From Hallerella sp963652365 (GTDB taxonomy: Bacteria; Fibrobacterota; Fibrobacteria; Fibrobacterales; Fibrobacteraceae): a stretch of DNA of 64,000 nucleotides. The DNA lies in contig CAVJTH010000008.1 of the NCBI GenBank assembly GCA_963652365.1, forward strand, positions 26,784-90,783, written 5' to 3'. A program made the position numbers and the translations under genes. Positions 56,632 to 64,000 of the stretch are shown in pieces. Position 1 is the stretch's first letter, and each line of letters starts with the position of its first letter. The notes under the pieces are model-generated. The model was not told the origin of the DNA. It saw only the letters and a program-made list of their open reading frames with translations, and ran no database searches.

Positions 56632-57180
56632 GAGGATCGTTCGCAGCTGGCTTGCCGCGTTTTCCAGATTGTCGTTCACGATCGTGTATTCGTATTTTCC
56701 GTGCTCTTCGGCAAACTGGATTTCCTTCCTTGCGTTTTCGAGACGGAGTTCGATGACCGATTCGGAATCCGTTGCGCGGTGCCGCAGCCGTTCTTCGAGA
56801 ATTTCGAGGGATGGCGGAAGGATCAGGATGCCGATCGCTTCCGGATAGACCTTGTCGAAATTGACCTTTCCGAAGACATCCAGATCGAAAAGAACGCGCT
56901 TTCCTTCTGCAAGCGTCTTTTCCACGAAGCTCTTGGGCGTGCCGTAAAAGTTCCCGTGGACCTCGTTCCACTCCACCATTTCACCGTTCGAAATCATCGT
57001 CTGGAATTCTTCCCGGGTCTTGAAAAAGTAGTGGACGCCGTCGATTTCGCCGTCGCGCGGGCGACGCGTCGTTGCGGAAATGGAATAGACCAGGTCGGGA
57101 AATTCCGGAATGACCAGGTCCTTGAGCGTTGTCTTGCCGGCTCCCGAAGGGGCGCTCATCACAAAGAGACTGTGTTTCAT
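56608..57180 (-). CDS. gmk: Guanylate kinase
   Basis: A 190-residue GMP kinase: P-loop SAPSGAGKTTLKD, GMP-binding SATTRRPRDGEIDGVHYFF and EWNEVHGNFYGTPKS, VLFDLDVFG and the lid region RLRHRATDSE. It phosphorylates GMP to GDP. The C-terminal NSEPS and the stop codon are contributed by the dispersed repeat R2. Its ATG overlaps the stop of the glycosyltransferase gene upstream (ATGA), so it is part of a three-gene unit with unrelated partners. In D-V-F-G the usual Asp-x-x-G of the family (DIDxQG) is slightly altered. Confidence 0.94.
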   Translation of the reverse strand: MKHSLFVMSAPSGAGKTTLKDLVIPEFPDLVYSISATTRRPRDGEIDGVHYFFKTREEFQTMISNGEMVEWNEVHGNFYGTPKSFVEKTLAEGKRVLFDLDVFGKVNFDKVYPEAIGILILPPSLEILEERLRHRATDSESVIELRLENARKEIQFAEEHGKYEYTIVNDNLENAASQLRTILADNSEPS

Positions 57181-58088
57181 TTTTTGTCCTCGATATAAAG
57201 CGGTCGCTGCTTGACCTCTTCGTAGATCCGTCCGATATATTCGCCCAGGATGCCGATGCTCATCAGCTGGATGCCTCCGAAGAAAACGATCGCTGTCATG
57301 AGGGAGGCCCAGCCGGGAACCGTCGTCACCGGGTTCAGGAACTTTTCGAGAACGCTCCAGACGAAAAGTCCGAAGGCGACCGTCGTCGCGACGATTCCGG
57401 TGAGAAAGCTTATCTTGAGCGGTGTCGTGCTGAAGCTCGTGATGCCGTCCATCGCCAGCCGCAGCATCTTTCGCAAGGGATACTTGGACTTTCCCGCAGA
57501 GCGTTCCTTGCGCTCGTAGAGAATTCCCGTTCTCCTGAATCCCACCCAGCAGACAAGCCCGCGGAGAAAACGGTTTCGCTCGGGGAGCGCGTTCAGCTGA
57601 TCGACGACGGCGCGGTCCATCAGCCGGAAGTCGCCCGTGTCCATGGGAATGTCGATGTTCGTGAGCGCATGGAGAATCTTGTAGAACGCGTGCGCCGAGG
57701 CTTTCTTGAAGATGGTCTCGCCCTGGCGCTTTTTCCGCTGGGCATAGACGACCTGGTAGCCTTCCTCCCATTTTTTCAGCATGTCGCGAATGAGCGCTGG
57801 CGGATCCTGCAGGTCTCCGTCGATGATGACGACGGCTTGTCCCCGGGCATGCCGGAGTCCCGCGCTGAATGCCGCCTGGTGCCCGAAGTTCCGGCTGAAG
57901 CTTATCAGCCTGTTCTGCGGCGTCGTGGGCAAGAGGCTTTCCAGGATTTCGCGTGTCCTGTCCGTGGAACCATCGTTGACGAAAATCAGCTCGTGCTCGA
58001 TGTCGGCAAGTTCCTGTTCGAGGACGGCGAACGTCTTTGCGACGATTTCTTCTTCATTGTAGAGCGGGACGATGACGGATAGAAGCAT
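57177..58088 (-). CDS. Family 2 glycosyltransferase (DPM/ArnC-GtrB type)
   Basis: A 303-residue protein: GT-A domain with SVIVPLYNEEEIV, FVNDGSTDRTREIL, SRNFGHQAAFSAGL and IIDGDLQDPPALI (DxD equivalent), followed by KSKYPLRKML and two C-terminal transmembrane helices (FLTGIVATTVAFGLFVWSVL, LMTAIVFFGGIQLMSIG). Such enzymes move a sugar to polyprenyl phosphate at the inner membrane. Its start overlaps the stop of the large membrane glycosyltransferase gene (TAATG); it likely makes the lipid-linked donor used by that protein. Confidence 0.92.
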   Translation of the reverse strand: MLLSVIVPLYNEEEIVAKTFAVLEQELADIEHELIFVNDGSTDRTREILESLLPTTPQNRLISFSRNFGHQAAFSAGLRHARGQAVVIIDGDLQDPPALIRDMLKKWEEGYQVVYAQRKKRQGETIFKKASAHAFYKILHALTNIDIPMDTGDFRLMDRAVVDQLNALPERNRFLRGLVCWVGFRRTGILYERKERSAGKSKYPLRKMLRLAMDGITSFSTTPLKISFLTGIVATTVAFGLFVWSVLEKFLNPVTTVPGWASLMTAIVFFGGIQLMSIGILGEYIGRIYEEVKQRPLYIEDKK

Positions 58089-60652
58089 TACGGGGACTTC
58101 GGGTTGAATTTTGCCTGGGGGTAGAGGGTCGGAAAGACGATATCGACGTGATCGCAGTCTTTGCTCGAAAGCGAATCGGTGACGATGGCGAGGTGTCGGA
58201 TGTCGCGGACCGAAATGTCGAGCGAATCGATTTTCCCGGGCGCAAGGCGCGGGTTCAGATGGAGGAGCTTTCCGTCGCCGAAAACCCTGTATGAAACGCC
58301 GTCGCTGCAGAGGCTTTCCTCGTCGAGTCCGATCAGGGTCTTGAAGCGCTTGAATTCTCCGCGAATGTCGAAAACGGTCCTGCTCGGCGCGTGCGTTCCG
58401 AATCCCTCGGTAAACTTTTTTCCGGAAAGCGTGAACGCGTTTCCATCGACCGTCGCATTGACGCGAAGATTTCCCCAGCCCTGGACGCTTTCGATCGGTT
58501 GCATCAGGGACATCTGGAGCGCGCCTTCGAACCGGAAGAAGCGGTAATCCTCGATGTTCGCGATTCTTTCGCCCGAGGTCGAATCGTAGATGAAGGCGGA
58601 GATCCGGTTGTATCCGGGTAGAAGCTCGGGACCGGCGAGCGTGTCGCTGAAGTCTCCCTGGCGATAGGGCCTGTCGAAAATGGAATCTCCGTTGAGCGAT
58701 ACGCGGACCTTCCACGGCTCCGCGGTCTCCAGATAGGCCACCGAGTTGAAAATCAACGTCCTTGTCTCGGGATTTCCCTGCCAAAAGCCGAAGGCGAAGA
58801 GCCTTGCCGGATCGTAGCTCTTTCGGGCGTGGATCTTCGCGATGCGGACCCAGTAGTTTCCTGTAATCAGAACCCGATAGACATCTTCGAGTTTCGCTTC
58901 GCGCTCGAAGACGTCGCAGGTTGTCGGAATGCGCTTTTCGACAGCCTTTGCGTGGTAAGTCCTGGAATCCCAGCAGTCCAGTCCGCGGATGTAGTACACT
59001 TCGCCGTCATATTTCCGGACCAGACGTTCGAGGGAATCCGGAGAGATCTTTCGGGCGCGGTCGTAGTGAATCGACGACTCCCCGTAGGCGATAAAGTGCC
59101 ACGGTCTGCCATAGACGAAAAGGCGAGGCTTTTTGGGCATGCCGTTTAGCCATTTCCAGAGTTCCGCCTCTTCCATCGTCAGGTGGTTTCGGTTGTACAT
59201 GATGTTTCGGTTGAAGCTTTCCTTGTAATGGAGCGTGTTCCCGAAAGTGGCCGAGGCGAGGAGGAGCGTCACGACGAACTTTGCGCGGAAGCTCGCGGCG
59301 AGGCGGGTCGCTCCGAAAAGAAAGCAGGCGATAGCGAACAGGTGCTTCCAGGCGTATGCGGCGAGAAAGGCCATCGTGGGCATCATCACCAGGGCGTAGC
59401 GCTGGTTGATTTCGATCGTGAAGTCGCCCGAGACGTTTTCGAGAATCATGTACGTCTGGATGTGGTAGAGAAGCAGGAATCCCGCGATCTTGGCGTTTGG
59501 TCCGAAGTTCTTCGCGAGGAGTTCGCGCAGGGCCTGGATGCACAGAAAGACAAGTCCGGCGAGAAAGAGGTAGTTGAAGCTCGAAAGGAAGGGGTTGGCG
59601 AGAAGCCCGCTTTCGGAAAGCGGCTTTGTCATGACGGACCAGTTTCCGAGGAGGTTTTCCAGAAAATGGCCGTGGGCGGAGTATTTGCCACCCTGAAAAC
59701 CGTATCCCTGGAAATAGCTGATGGTGAGGAGGACCGGAATGGAAAAGATCGAAAGAGTCGCGAAGAACGCCGGCGCCTTGAAGTCTTTTCGGTCGAGGAT
59801 TTTCGGAAGGGCGATGGCGAGGAACGCGGCGAGGCAGAAGACGGTTTCCTGGCGGGTCTGGGCGAAGAAGGCGAGGACTATCGCGGCGAGCATCCAGTGG
59901 CGGCACGTGTTGCGGTCGAACGCCCACTTGAAGACCCAAAGGGAGAGCGCGGAAAGGAAAATGTAGAGCGGCTCGACGGACATCGAGCGGAACTGGAAGA
60001 GCACCGTCGGCTGGGAAACGAGGATGATGCTCGAAAGGGCGGAAAGCATGTCGTCGTCCGTCCATGCCCGGATGGCGAAAAAGAGGAGGAGCGCGGCAAA
60101 GAAGAGCATCGCCAGCTCGGCGTGAAAGATCCAGTGCAGATCCGGTCCGAAGAAGGGCATTCCCAGAAGATACAGAAGGGAAAGACCCTTGGTCTTGAAG
60201 CTGTCGGAATCCCGGTAGCAGTCGAGCGTGCCGTTCTGGAATTCGCCTTCGTCGCACGTCCCCGTCGTCTGGTTGAAATACATGTTCTGGGCTATCGCCA
60301 TGAAAACGCTTTCGTCGCTCTGGACGCGGTGGCGGGCCTCGATCTGCGTCCCGGCGAAAACCGTCGCGAAAAGGGCGAACGCGGAAACGAGAATCAGGTA
60401 GGAAATCGGCGGAAAATGTTCTTTCAGGTAGGCCCGGAAATCCTTGAACAGGAGGGCAGATAGCAAGAGTCCCGCGACGAGCTGGGCGATAAACAGCGGA
60501 AAGGGGAGCCTCAGATCCAGTGTGCGGATGACGTCTTTCGCTCCGACATTGGGAGCCAGGTAGATGAGAAAGGGAATCGCCAGGGCAAGTAGCGTCCCGA
60601 TGATTCCCGCTGGATGGCACAGGTTCCGAAAAATGCGATTGAATCTTTTCAT
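58088..60652 (-). CDS. GT39-like membrane glycosyltransferase fused to NPCBM domain
   Basis: An 854-residue protein. The N-terminal 480 residues hold about 11-12 transmembrane helices with an early periplasmic acidic motif (SDESVFMAIAQNMYF), as in lipid-linked-sugar-dependent GT39/ArnT-type enzymes. A soluble periplasmic region follows. Residues about 730-830 match the NPCBM carbohydrate-binding fold (GKKFTEGFGTHAPSRTVFDI, KRFKTLIGLDEESLCSDGVSYRVF). It may glycosylate surface polymers and bind the product. The start at 60652 (MKRFNRIFRNLCHP) is chosen because the longer frame overlaps the divergent tkt promoter. Coupled to the GT2 gene downstream. Confidence 0.8.
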   Translation of the reverse strand: MKRFNRIFRNLCHPAGIIGTLLALAIPFLIYLAPNVGAKDVIRTLDLRLPFPLFIAQLVAGLLLSALLFKDFRAYLKEHFPPISYLILVSAFALFATVFAGTQIEARHRVQSDESVFMAIAQNMYFNQTTGTCDEGEFQNGTLDCYRDSDSFKTKGLSLLYLLGMPFFGPDLHWIFHAELAMLFFAALLLFFAIRAWTDDDMLSALSSIILVSQPTVLFQFRSMSVEPLYIFLSALSLWVFKWAFDRNTCRHWMLAAIVLAFFAQTRQETVFCLAAFLAIALPKILDRKDFKAPAFFATLSIFSIPVLLTISYFQGYGFQGGKYSAHGHFLENLLGNWSVMTKPLSESGLLANPFLSSFNYLFLAGLVFLCIQALRELLAKNFGPNAKIAGFLLLYHIQTYMILENVSGDFTIEINQRYALVMMPTMAFLAAYAWKHLFAIACFLFGATRLAASFRAKFVVTLLLASATFGNTLHYKESFNRNIMYNRNHLTMEEAELWKWLNGMPKKPRLFVYGRPWHFIAYGESSIHYDRARKISPDSLERLVRKYDGEVYYIRGLDCWDSRTYHAKAVEKRIPTTCDVFEREAKLEDVYRVLITGNYWVRIAKIHARKSYDPARLFAFGFWQGNPETRTLIFNSVAYLETAEPWKVRVSLNGDSIFDRPYRQGDFSDTLAGPELLPGYNRISAFIYDSTSGERIANIEDYRFFRFEGALQMSLMQPIESVQGWGNLRVNATVDGNAFTLSGKKFTEGFGTHAPSRTVFDIRGEFKRFKTLIGLDEESLCSDGVSYRVFGDGKLLHLNPRLAPGKIDSLDISVRDIRHLAIVTDSLSSKDCDHVDIVFPTLYPQAKFNPKSP

Positions 60653-60744
60653 CGGGCTTGAATATAGTTCTTTTGCTTTTTTGCCGTTGAGAATTTGACG
60701 AATGTAATCTAAATTTGGGTGAAAATTTTTTACAGAGGCTTCCT

Positions 60745-62829
60745 GTGGACGATTCAATAATTCAAAAAGCTGCCGACAACGTTCGAATCCTTTCCGCCGC
60801 CATGGTCGAAAAGGCAAAGTCCGGGCATCCGGGCGGAGCGATGGGCGCGGCAACCGCCGTAACGCTCCTCTTTGCGGAATTTCTCAAGTTTGATCCGAAG
60901 AATCCGCACTGGGAAGCGCGGGACCGCTTTCTGATGGATCCGGGCCACATGTCGCCCTTGCTCTACTCGGAACTCCTTCTCTCCGGCCGCCTTTCGATGG
61001 AAGATCTCGAAAACTTCCGCCAGTTCGGAAGCATCACGTCCGGGCATCCGGAACTCTCCGTCGAACATGGAATCGAAAACTCGTCGGGACCTCTCGGTCT
61101 AGGACAGGGAATGGCCGTTGGCGTCGCCATCGCGGAACGCTACAAGGTCGCCCAGTTCGGGGACATTCTCGCGCACAAGACCGTTCTTCTGGTCTCGGAC
61201 GGCGGCATCCAGGAAGAAATCGCCTACGGGGTCGGGCGCGTCGCCGGGCATCTCAAGCTTTCGAATCTCGTGTTCTTCTACGATGCGAACGGCGTGCAGC
61301 TTTCCTGCAAGACGGAAGACGTCATGGACCAGGATTTCAGGAAGCAGTATGAATCCTGGGGCTGGAACGTTCTCGAAGCCGATGGAGAAAGCATCCCGGA
61401 ACTCCGGGCCGCGTTCAAGAAGGCGTTCGCCGAAAAGGAACGTCCGACGATTGTCATCGGGCACACGACGATGGCGAAGGGCGCTGTCGGCGCATCGGGC
61501 GAATCGTTCGAAGGAAAGGTCTCCACGCACGGACAGCCTCTTTCCGGAGCGGGCGCTTCGACGGAAGAAACGGTCCGCCGTCTCGGAGGCGATGCCGAAA
61601 ATCCGTTCCAGGTCTTCCCGGAAGTGAAGGAAGCCTTTGCCCGGCGTCTGGAAGAACTCGAAAGGGAAGCCTGCGCCTGGAAGTCGAAGAAGGCCGCCTG
61701 GGACAGGGAGAATCCCGACAAGGCGGAAACGCTGCGCAAGTGGCTTTCGGGACAGGGCATCCGGCTTGACCTCAAGAACCTGGAGCAGAAGGAAGGCGTC
61801 GCGACCCGCAACAGTTCGGGAACGGTCCTCGCCTATCTCGGCAAGAACTACCGCAACATCATCTGCTCTTCGGCGGATCTTTCGAACAGCGACCAGACGC
61901 AGAAGTTCCTGAACGAAACGCGCATCATGAAGCCGGGCGATTTTGGCGGAGCCTTTGTCCAGGTCGGCGTCGCGGAACTCACGATGGGCGCTATCGCCTG
62001 CGGAATCGCGCTGCACGGCGGTCTCTATCCGATTTGCGCGACGTTCTTTGTCTTTAGCGATTTCATGAAGCCCGTCATCCGCATGGTCGCGCTGCAGGGG
62101 CTTCCGGTCAAGTATGTCTTTACGCACGACAGCTTCCGCGTGGGCGAGGACGGTCCGACGCACCAGCCTGTCGAGCACGAAACGCAGATTCGCCTGCTGG
62201 AAGACTTGAACAAGGCGGATGGACGTCCGCAAATGCTCGTTCTCCGTCCGGCGGATCCCGCCGAAACGACGGTCGCCTGGGAAATGGCCTTCGAAAACGC
62301 GGACAGTCCGACTGCGCTGATCCTTTCTCGGCAGAAGGTCGGGACGCTTCCCTGCCCGAGCGGGAGTTCCCGGTACGCGGAAGCTTCCAAGTGCCGAAAG
62401 GGAGCCTATGTCGTGAGCGACAACACGCCTGCCGGCAAGAATCCCGAACTCACCGTCGTCGCGAACGGTTCCGACGTTCTCCTTGGGCACGATGCGGCGG
62501 AAATTCTTCGCCAGGAAGGGCTCTCTGTCCGGGTTGTCTCGATGATCAGCCCGAAACTCTTCTTGATCCAGGACAAGAAATTCCGCGATTCCGTCATTGT
62601 CCCGTGGACGCCTGTCTTCGCGCTTTCGAGCGGACTTCCGGTTCTCTTCAAGGATGTCGTCGGAGGCTTTGGCAAGGTCGTCGGGCTCGAACGCTTTGGC
62701 GCATCGGCTCCGGCTTCCGTCCTCGAAAAGAAGTTCGGCTACGAACCGGAAACGGTCGCACGGGAACTTCGGGAATATCTTGCGGAATTTGCAAGGAACG
62801 TCGCCGATTTCAAGGCGGTGAACGGATAG
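60745..62829 (+). CDS. tkt: Transketolase
   Basis: A 694-residue thiamine-diphosphate enzyme. The N-terminal domain has AKSGHPGGAMGAA and DPGHMSPLLYSEL; the TPP/magnesium motif is LVSDGGIQEEIAYG...FYDANGVQ. Further landmarks are FFVFSDFMKPVIRMVALQGLPV and THDSFRVGEDGPTHQPVEH (His residues of the active site). It interconverts sugar phosphates in the non-oxidative pentose pathway. The start appears to be GTG at 60745 with AGAGG eight bases upstream. Promoter-like TTGACG-N17-TAAATT lies about 60 bp before. Confidence 0.93.
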   Translation: MDDSIIQKAADNVRILSAAMVEKAKSGHPGGAMGAATAVTLLFAEFLKFDPKNPHWEARDRFLMDPGHMSPLLYSELLLSGRLSMEDLENFRQFGSITSGHPELSVEHGIENSSGPLGLGQGMAVGVAIAERYKVAQFGDILAHKTVLLVSDGGIQEEIAYGVGRVAGHLKLSNLVFFYDANGVQLSCKTEDVMDQDFRKQYESWGWNVLEADGESIPELRAAFKKAFAEKERPTIVIGHTTMAKGAVGASGESFEGKVSTHGQPLSGAGASTEETVRRLGGDAENPFQVFPEVKEAFARRLEELEREACAWKSKKAAWDRENPDKAETLRKWLSGQGIRLDLKNLEQKEGVATRNSSGTVLAYLGKNYRNIICSSADLSNSDQTQKFLNETRIMKPGDFGGAFVQVGVAELTMGAIACGIALHGGLYPICATFFVFSDFMKPVIRMVALQGLPVKYVFTHDSFRVGEDGPTHQPVEHETQIRLLEDLNKADGRPQMLVLRPADPAETTVAWEMAFENADSPTALILSRQKVGTLPCPSGSSRYAEASKCRKGAYVVSDNTPAGKNPELTVVANGSDVLLGHDAAEILRQEGLSVRVVSMISPKLFLIQDKKFRDSVIVPWTPVFALSSGLPVLFKDVVGGFGKVVGLERFGASAPASVLEKKFGYEPETVARELREYLAEFARNVADFKAVNG

Positions 62830-62862
62830 CGTCGGCTGTCGAAAATCCTTTTGGAAGTACAA

Positions 62863-63558
62863 ATGAAACGCTTGCTTTTTGTTTTTGCCGTCTGCGCGAC
62901 CTTTTCCGTTGCGAAGGATCTCTCCCCGAACAAGACTCACGCCGTCTTGAACGTGTCCTACACGAATTTCGACGATGTTCCCCAAAAGAACAAGACGCTC
63001 ACGTTTGTAGGCGAAAAGAATCCGAAGAACCGGATTGTCGTAAAGACGAATGCCTATGGCGAAGCCTCGTTTCTCATTCCGCGCGAAGATTCCTACCGGA
63101 TTCTTTGCGAAAGCCTGACCGGACCCTTTGGCTGCGGCGAGACTCCCTACGTTTCACCACGGGCGAGCTACGGTTCGGTGAATGTCGCCTTTGACGATAC
63201 CCGGGCGGAACTTTCGGGAATTTCGTTTCGGGTCGGGAGCGCGGAACTTGTGCCGTCGTCCCTTGCCACGCTAGACCGTACGATCGAAGGGCTCAAGAAA
63301 AACGCGAAGGCGAAGGTGGAAATCGAAGGCCATACGAGTTCCGAGGGCGGAGAGGAGTTCAACCAGAAGCTTTCCGAGGATCGGGCGAACAGCGTCCGCG
63401 ACTACATGGTTCGCAAGGGAATTTCGAAGGATCGCGTGACGGCGGTCGGGTACGGCTATTCCCGCCCGAAGGCGTCGAACGATACGGAAGAAGGCCGCAG
63501 GCAGAATCGCAGAATCGAAGTCCGCGTCACCAATCCGGACGAAGTGGAAGTGGAGTGA
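62863..63558 (+). CDS. OmpA-family outer-membrane protein
   Basis: A 231-residue exported protein with a signal peptide (LLFVFAVCATFSVA), an N-terminal beta domain of about 100 residues (Cys pair at positions around 88-93 could form a disulphide), and a C-terminal OmpA/MotB domain. That domain shows VEIEGHTSSEGGEEFNQKLSEDRANSV and the peptidoglycan-binding DRVTAVGYGYSRPKAS and RRQNRRIEVRV. It anchors the envelope to peptidoglycan. The ATG at 62863 is chosen over an upstream TTG. Its 3' end adjoins repeat R3. Confidence 0.9.
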   Translation: MKRLLFVFAVCATFSVAKDLSPNKTHAVLNVSYTNFDDVPQKNKTLTFVGEKNPKNRIVVKTNAYGEASFLIPREDSYRILCESLTGPFGCGETPYVSPRASYGSVNVAFDDTRAELSGISFRVGSAELVPSSLATLDRTIEGLKKNAKAKVEIEGHTSSEGGEEFNQKLSEDRANSVRDYMVRKGISKDRVTAVGYGYSRPKASNDTEEGRRQNRRIEVRVTNPDEVEVE

Positions 63559-63561
63559 TTG

Positions 63562-63925
63562 GCGGAGCCTAGTGTCAGAGCTTAGATCTGAGTCGAGAGA
63601 AATCAGAAAACAGGAATCAGTTGAGTGTGAAGTGTGAAGAGTGGAGTGTGGAGTTCCGCGGACGTCTAGGTTCTAACACAAGCGGACCGCTTTGATTCCT
63701 AAACTCTAATCTCTGAAAAAAAGCGTGGCCGTGGGGGTGGATGCAAGGAAGGGGGACCTTGGCCTTCGCAACTCCGAAAGGTCCCCCTACCTTGCCCCAC
63801 GCCGGGCAGGCGCCTCCCTCCGCCGCCAGGCGGAAACGGTTCGCTTCGCGACAAAGCCTTTCGGCAGAAAGTAACGGCCCGCTCTGCAACTCTAGGTTCT
63901 AAGCTTTCCCTACGAATCTCTGAAC
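63562..63925. repeat. Dispersed intergenic repeat, copy R3
   Basis: Same family as R1 and R2. Left flank with GAGCTTAGATCTGAG and CGAGAGAAATCAG motifs, core from GCGTGGCC at 63723. The hairpin is CAAGGAAGGGGGACCTT (63744-63760) with 63778-63794, one mismatch as in R1. The outer stem GTGGGG (63731-63736) pairs with CCCCAC (63795-63800); R1 has GAGGGG/CCCCTC, a compensatory change. The CCGCC-GCCA-GGCGG hairpin and right flank (CTAGGTTCTAAGC) follow. No gene in the gap. Confidence 0.8.
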
Positions 63926-63931
63926 TAAGCG

Positions 63932-64000
63932 TTGACAGACCTGTTTTTTTTTTTCTTATCTTTCTTTGCAGGAAAACGCATCTTTTCAACAGGAGAAAAA
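63932..64000 (+). promoter_or_regulatory. Promoter and ribosome-binding site of a gene beyond the window
   Basis: TTGACA (63932-63937) and TTATCT (63956-63961, 18-bp spacer) form a sigma-70 promoter, and the window ends in AACAGGAGAAAAA, a ribosome-binding site. The coding sequence must begin just past base 64000. Confidence 0.7.

Noticed and set aside
61099..62985. Minus-strand frame of 628 codons across transketolase
   Set aside because: Antisense shadow; the plus strand has complete transketolase motifs.

Overview
The window looks like a chromosomal segment of a Fibrobacterota bacterium (Fibrobacteraceae, Fibrobacter/Hallerella-like). This rests on a secreted GH8 cellulase with a type IX-like C-terminal sorting domain, a V-type ATPase operon of the E-DUF2764-A-B-D-I-K type, BspA/DUF285 repeat proteins, a LPP20 lipoprotein, OmpA and beta-barrel proteins, and moderately high G+C with strong third-position bias. 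No phage, integrase, transposase or CRISPR array is visible. Genus placement is inference.

Layout. 1-4.7 kb: dnaK (cut by the window edge), grpE and groES-groEL on the minus strand. Each of the three transcription units has a textbook sigma-54 promoter and a similar upstream palindrome. 4.8-8.6 kb: a PurO-like IMP cyclohydrolase, a polar amino-acid ABC transporter whose binding domain is circularly permuted and fused to the permease, and ssrA (tmRNA) preceded by duplicated inverted-repeat DNA. 8.6-16.2 kb: trpCF fusion, rpoZ, tRNA-Ser(GGA), pepF, ligA, a LPP20 lipoprotein and a Fic protein. 16.2-18.6 kb: a duplicated, partly decayed two-gene hypothetical module. 18.6-26 kb: ppk-ppx, a leaderless metF-like gene, the GH8 cellulase, a MutT-type Nudix enzyme and znuA-znuC. 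26-29.5 kb: an outer-membrane barrel, then a DUF285 repeat gene and a decayed copy of it. 29.6-32.3 kb: an accessory cassette (unknown protein, triple zinc-ribbon protein, two small helical/membrane proteins, a low-G+C EcsC-like protein) ending at a dispersed repeat. 32.6-35 kb: flavin reductase, mntP, SDR, cytochrome c. 35.1-42.9 kb: V-ATPase operon with two proteolipid genes. 42.9-46.8 kb: a leucine attenuator and leuA, hpt, an unknown secreted protein, a SIMPL protein. 47-50 kb: macro-domain/HTH protein and two trypsin-fold paralogues. 50.2-56 kb: rsgA, a barrel protein, a Bcr/CflA exporter behind an attenuator-like hairpin, citrate synthase, an aminotransferase. 56-64 kb: gmk, GT2 and a GT39-like/NPCBM fusion, transketolase, OmpA, and the promoter of a gene beyond the end.

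How it works together. Most genes are housekeeping (chaperones, polyphosphate and stringent-type metabolism, tryptophan and leucine synthesis, energy coupling). Control is unusually readable: sigma-54 chaperone promoters, sigma-70 promoters of the form TTGxxx-N17-TATATT placed directly at the start codon (metF, leu leader), and transcription attenuators. Three copies of a dispersed structured repeat (about 32.3, 56.1 and 63.6 kb) sit at 3' ends of genes and in two cases provide the stop codon. The accessory material is concentrated at 16-18.5, 27-32.6 and 46.9-50 kb.
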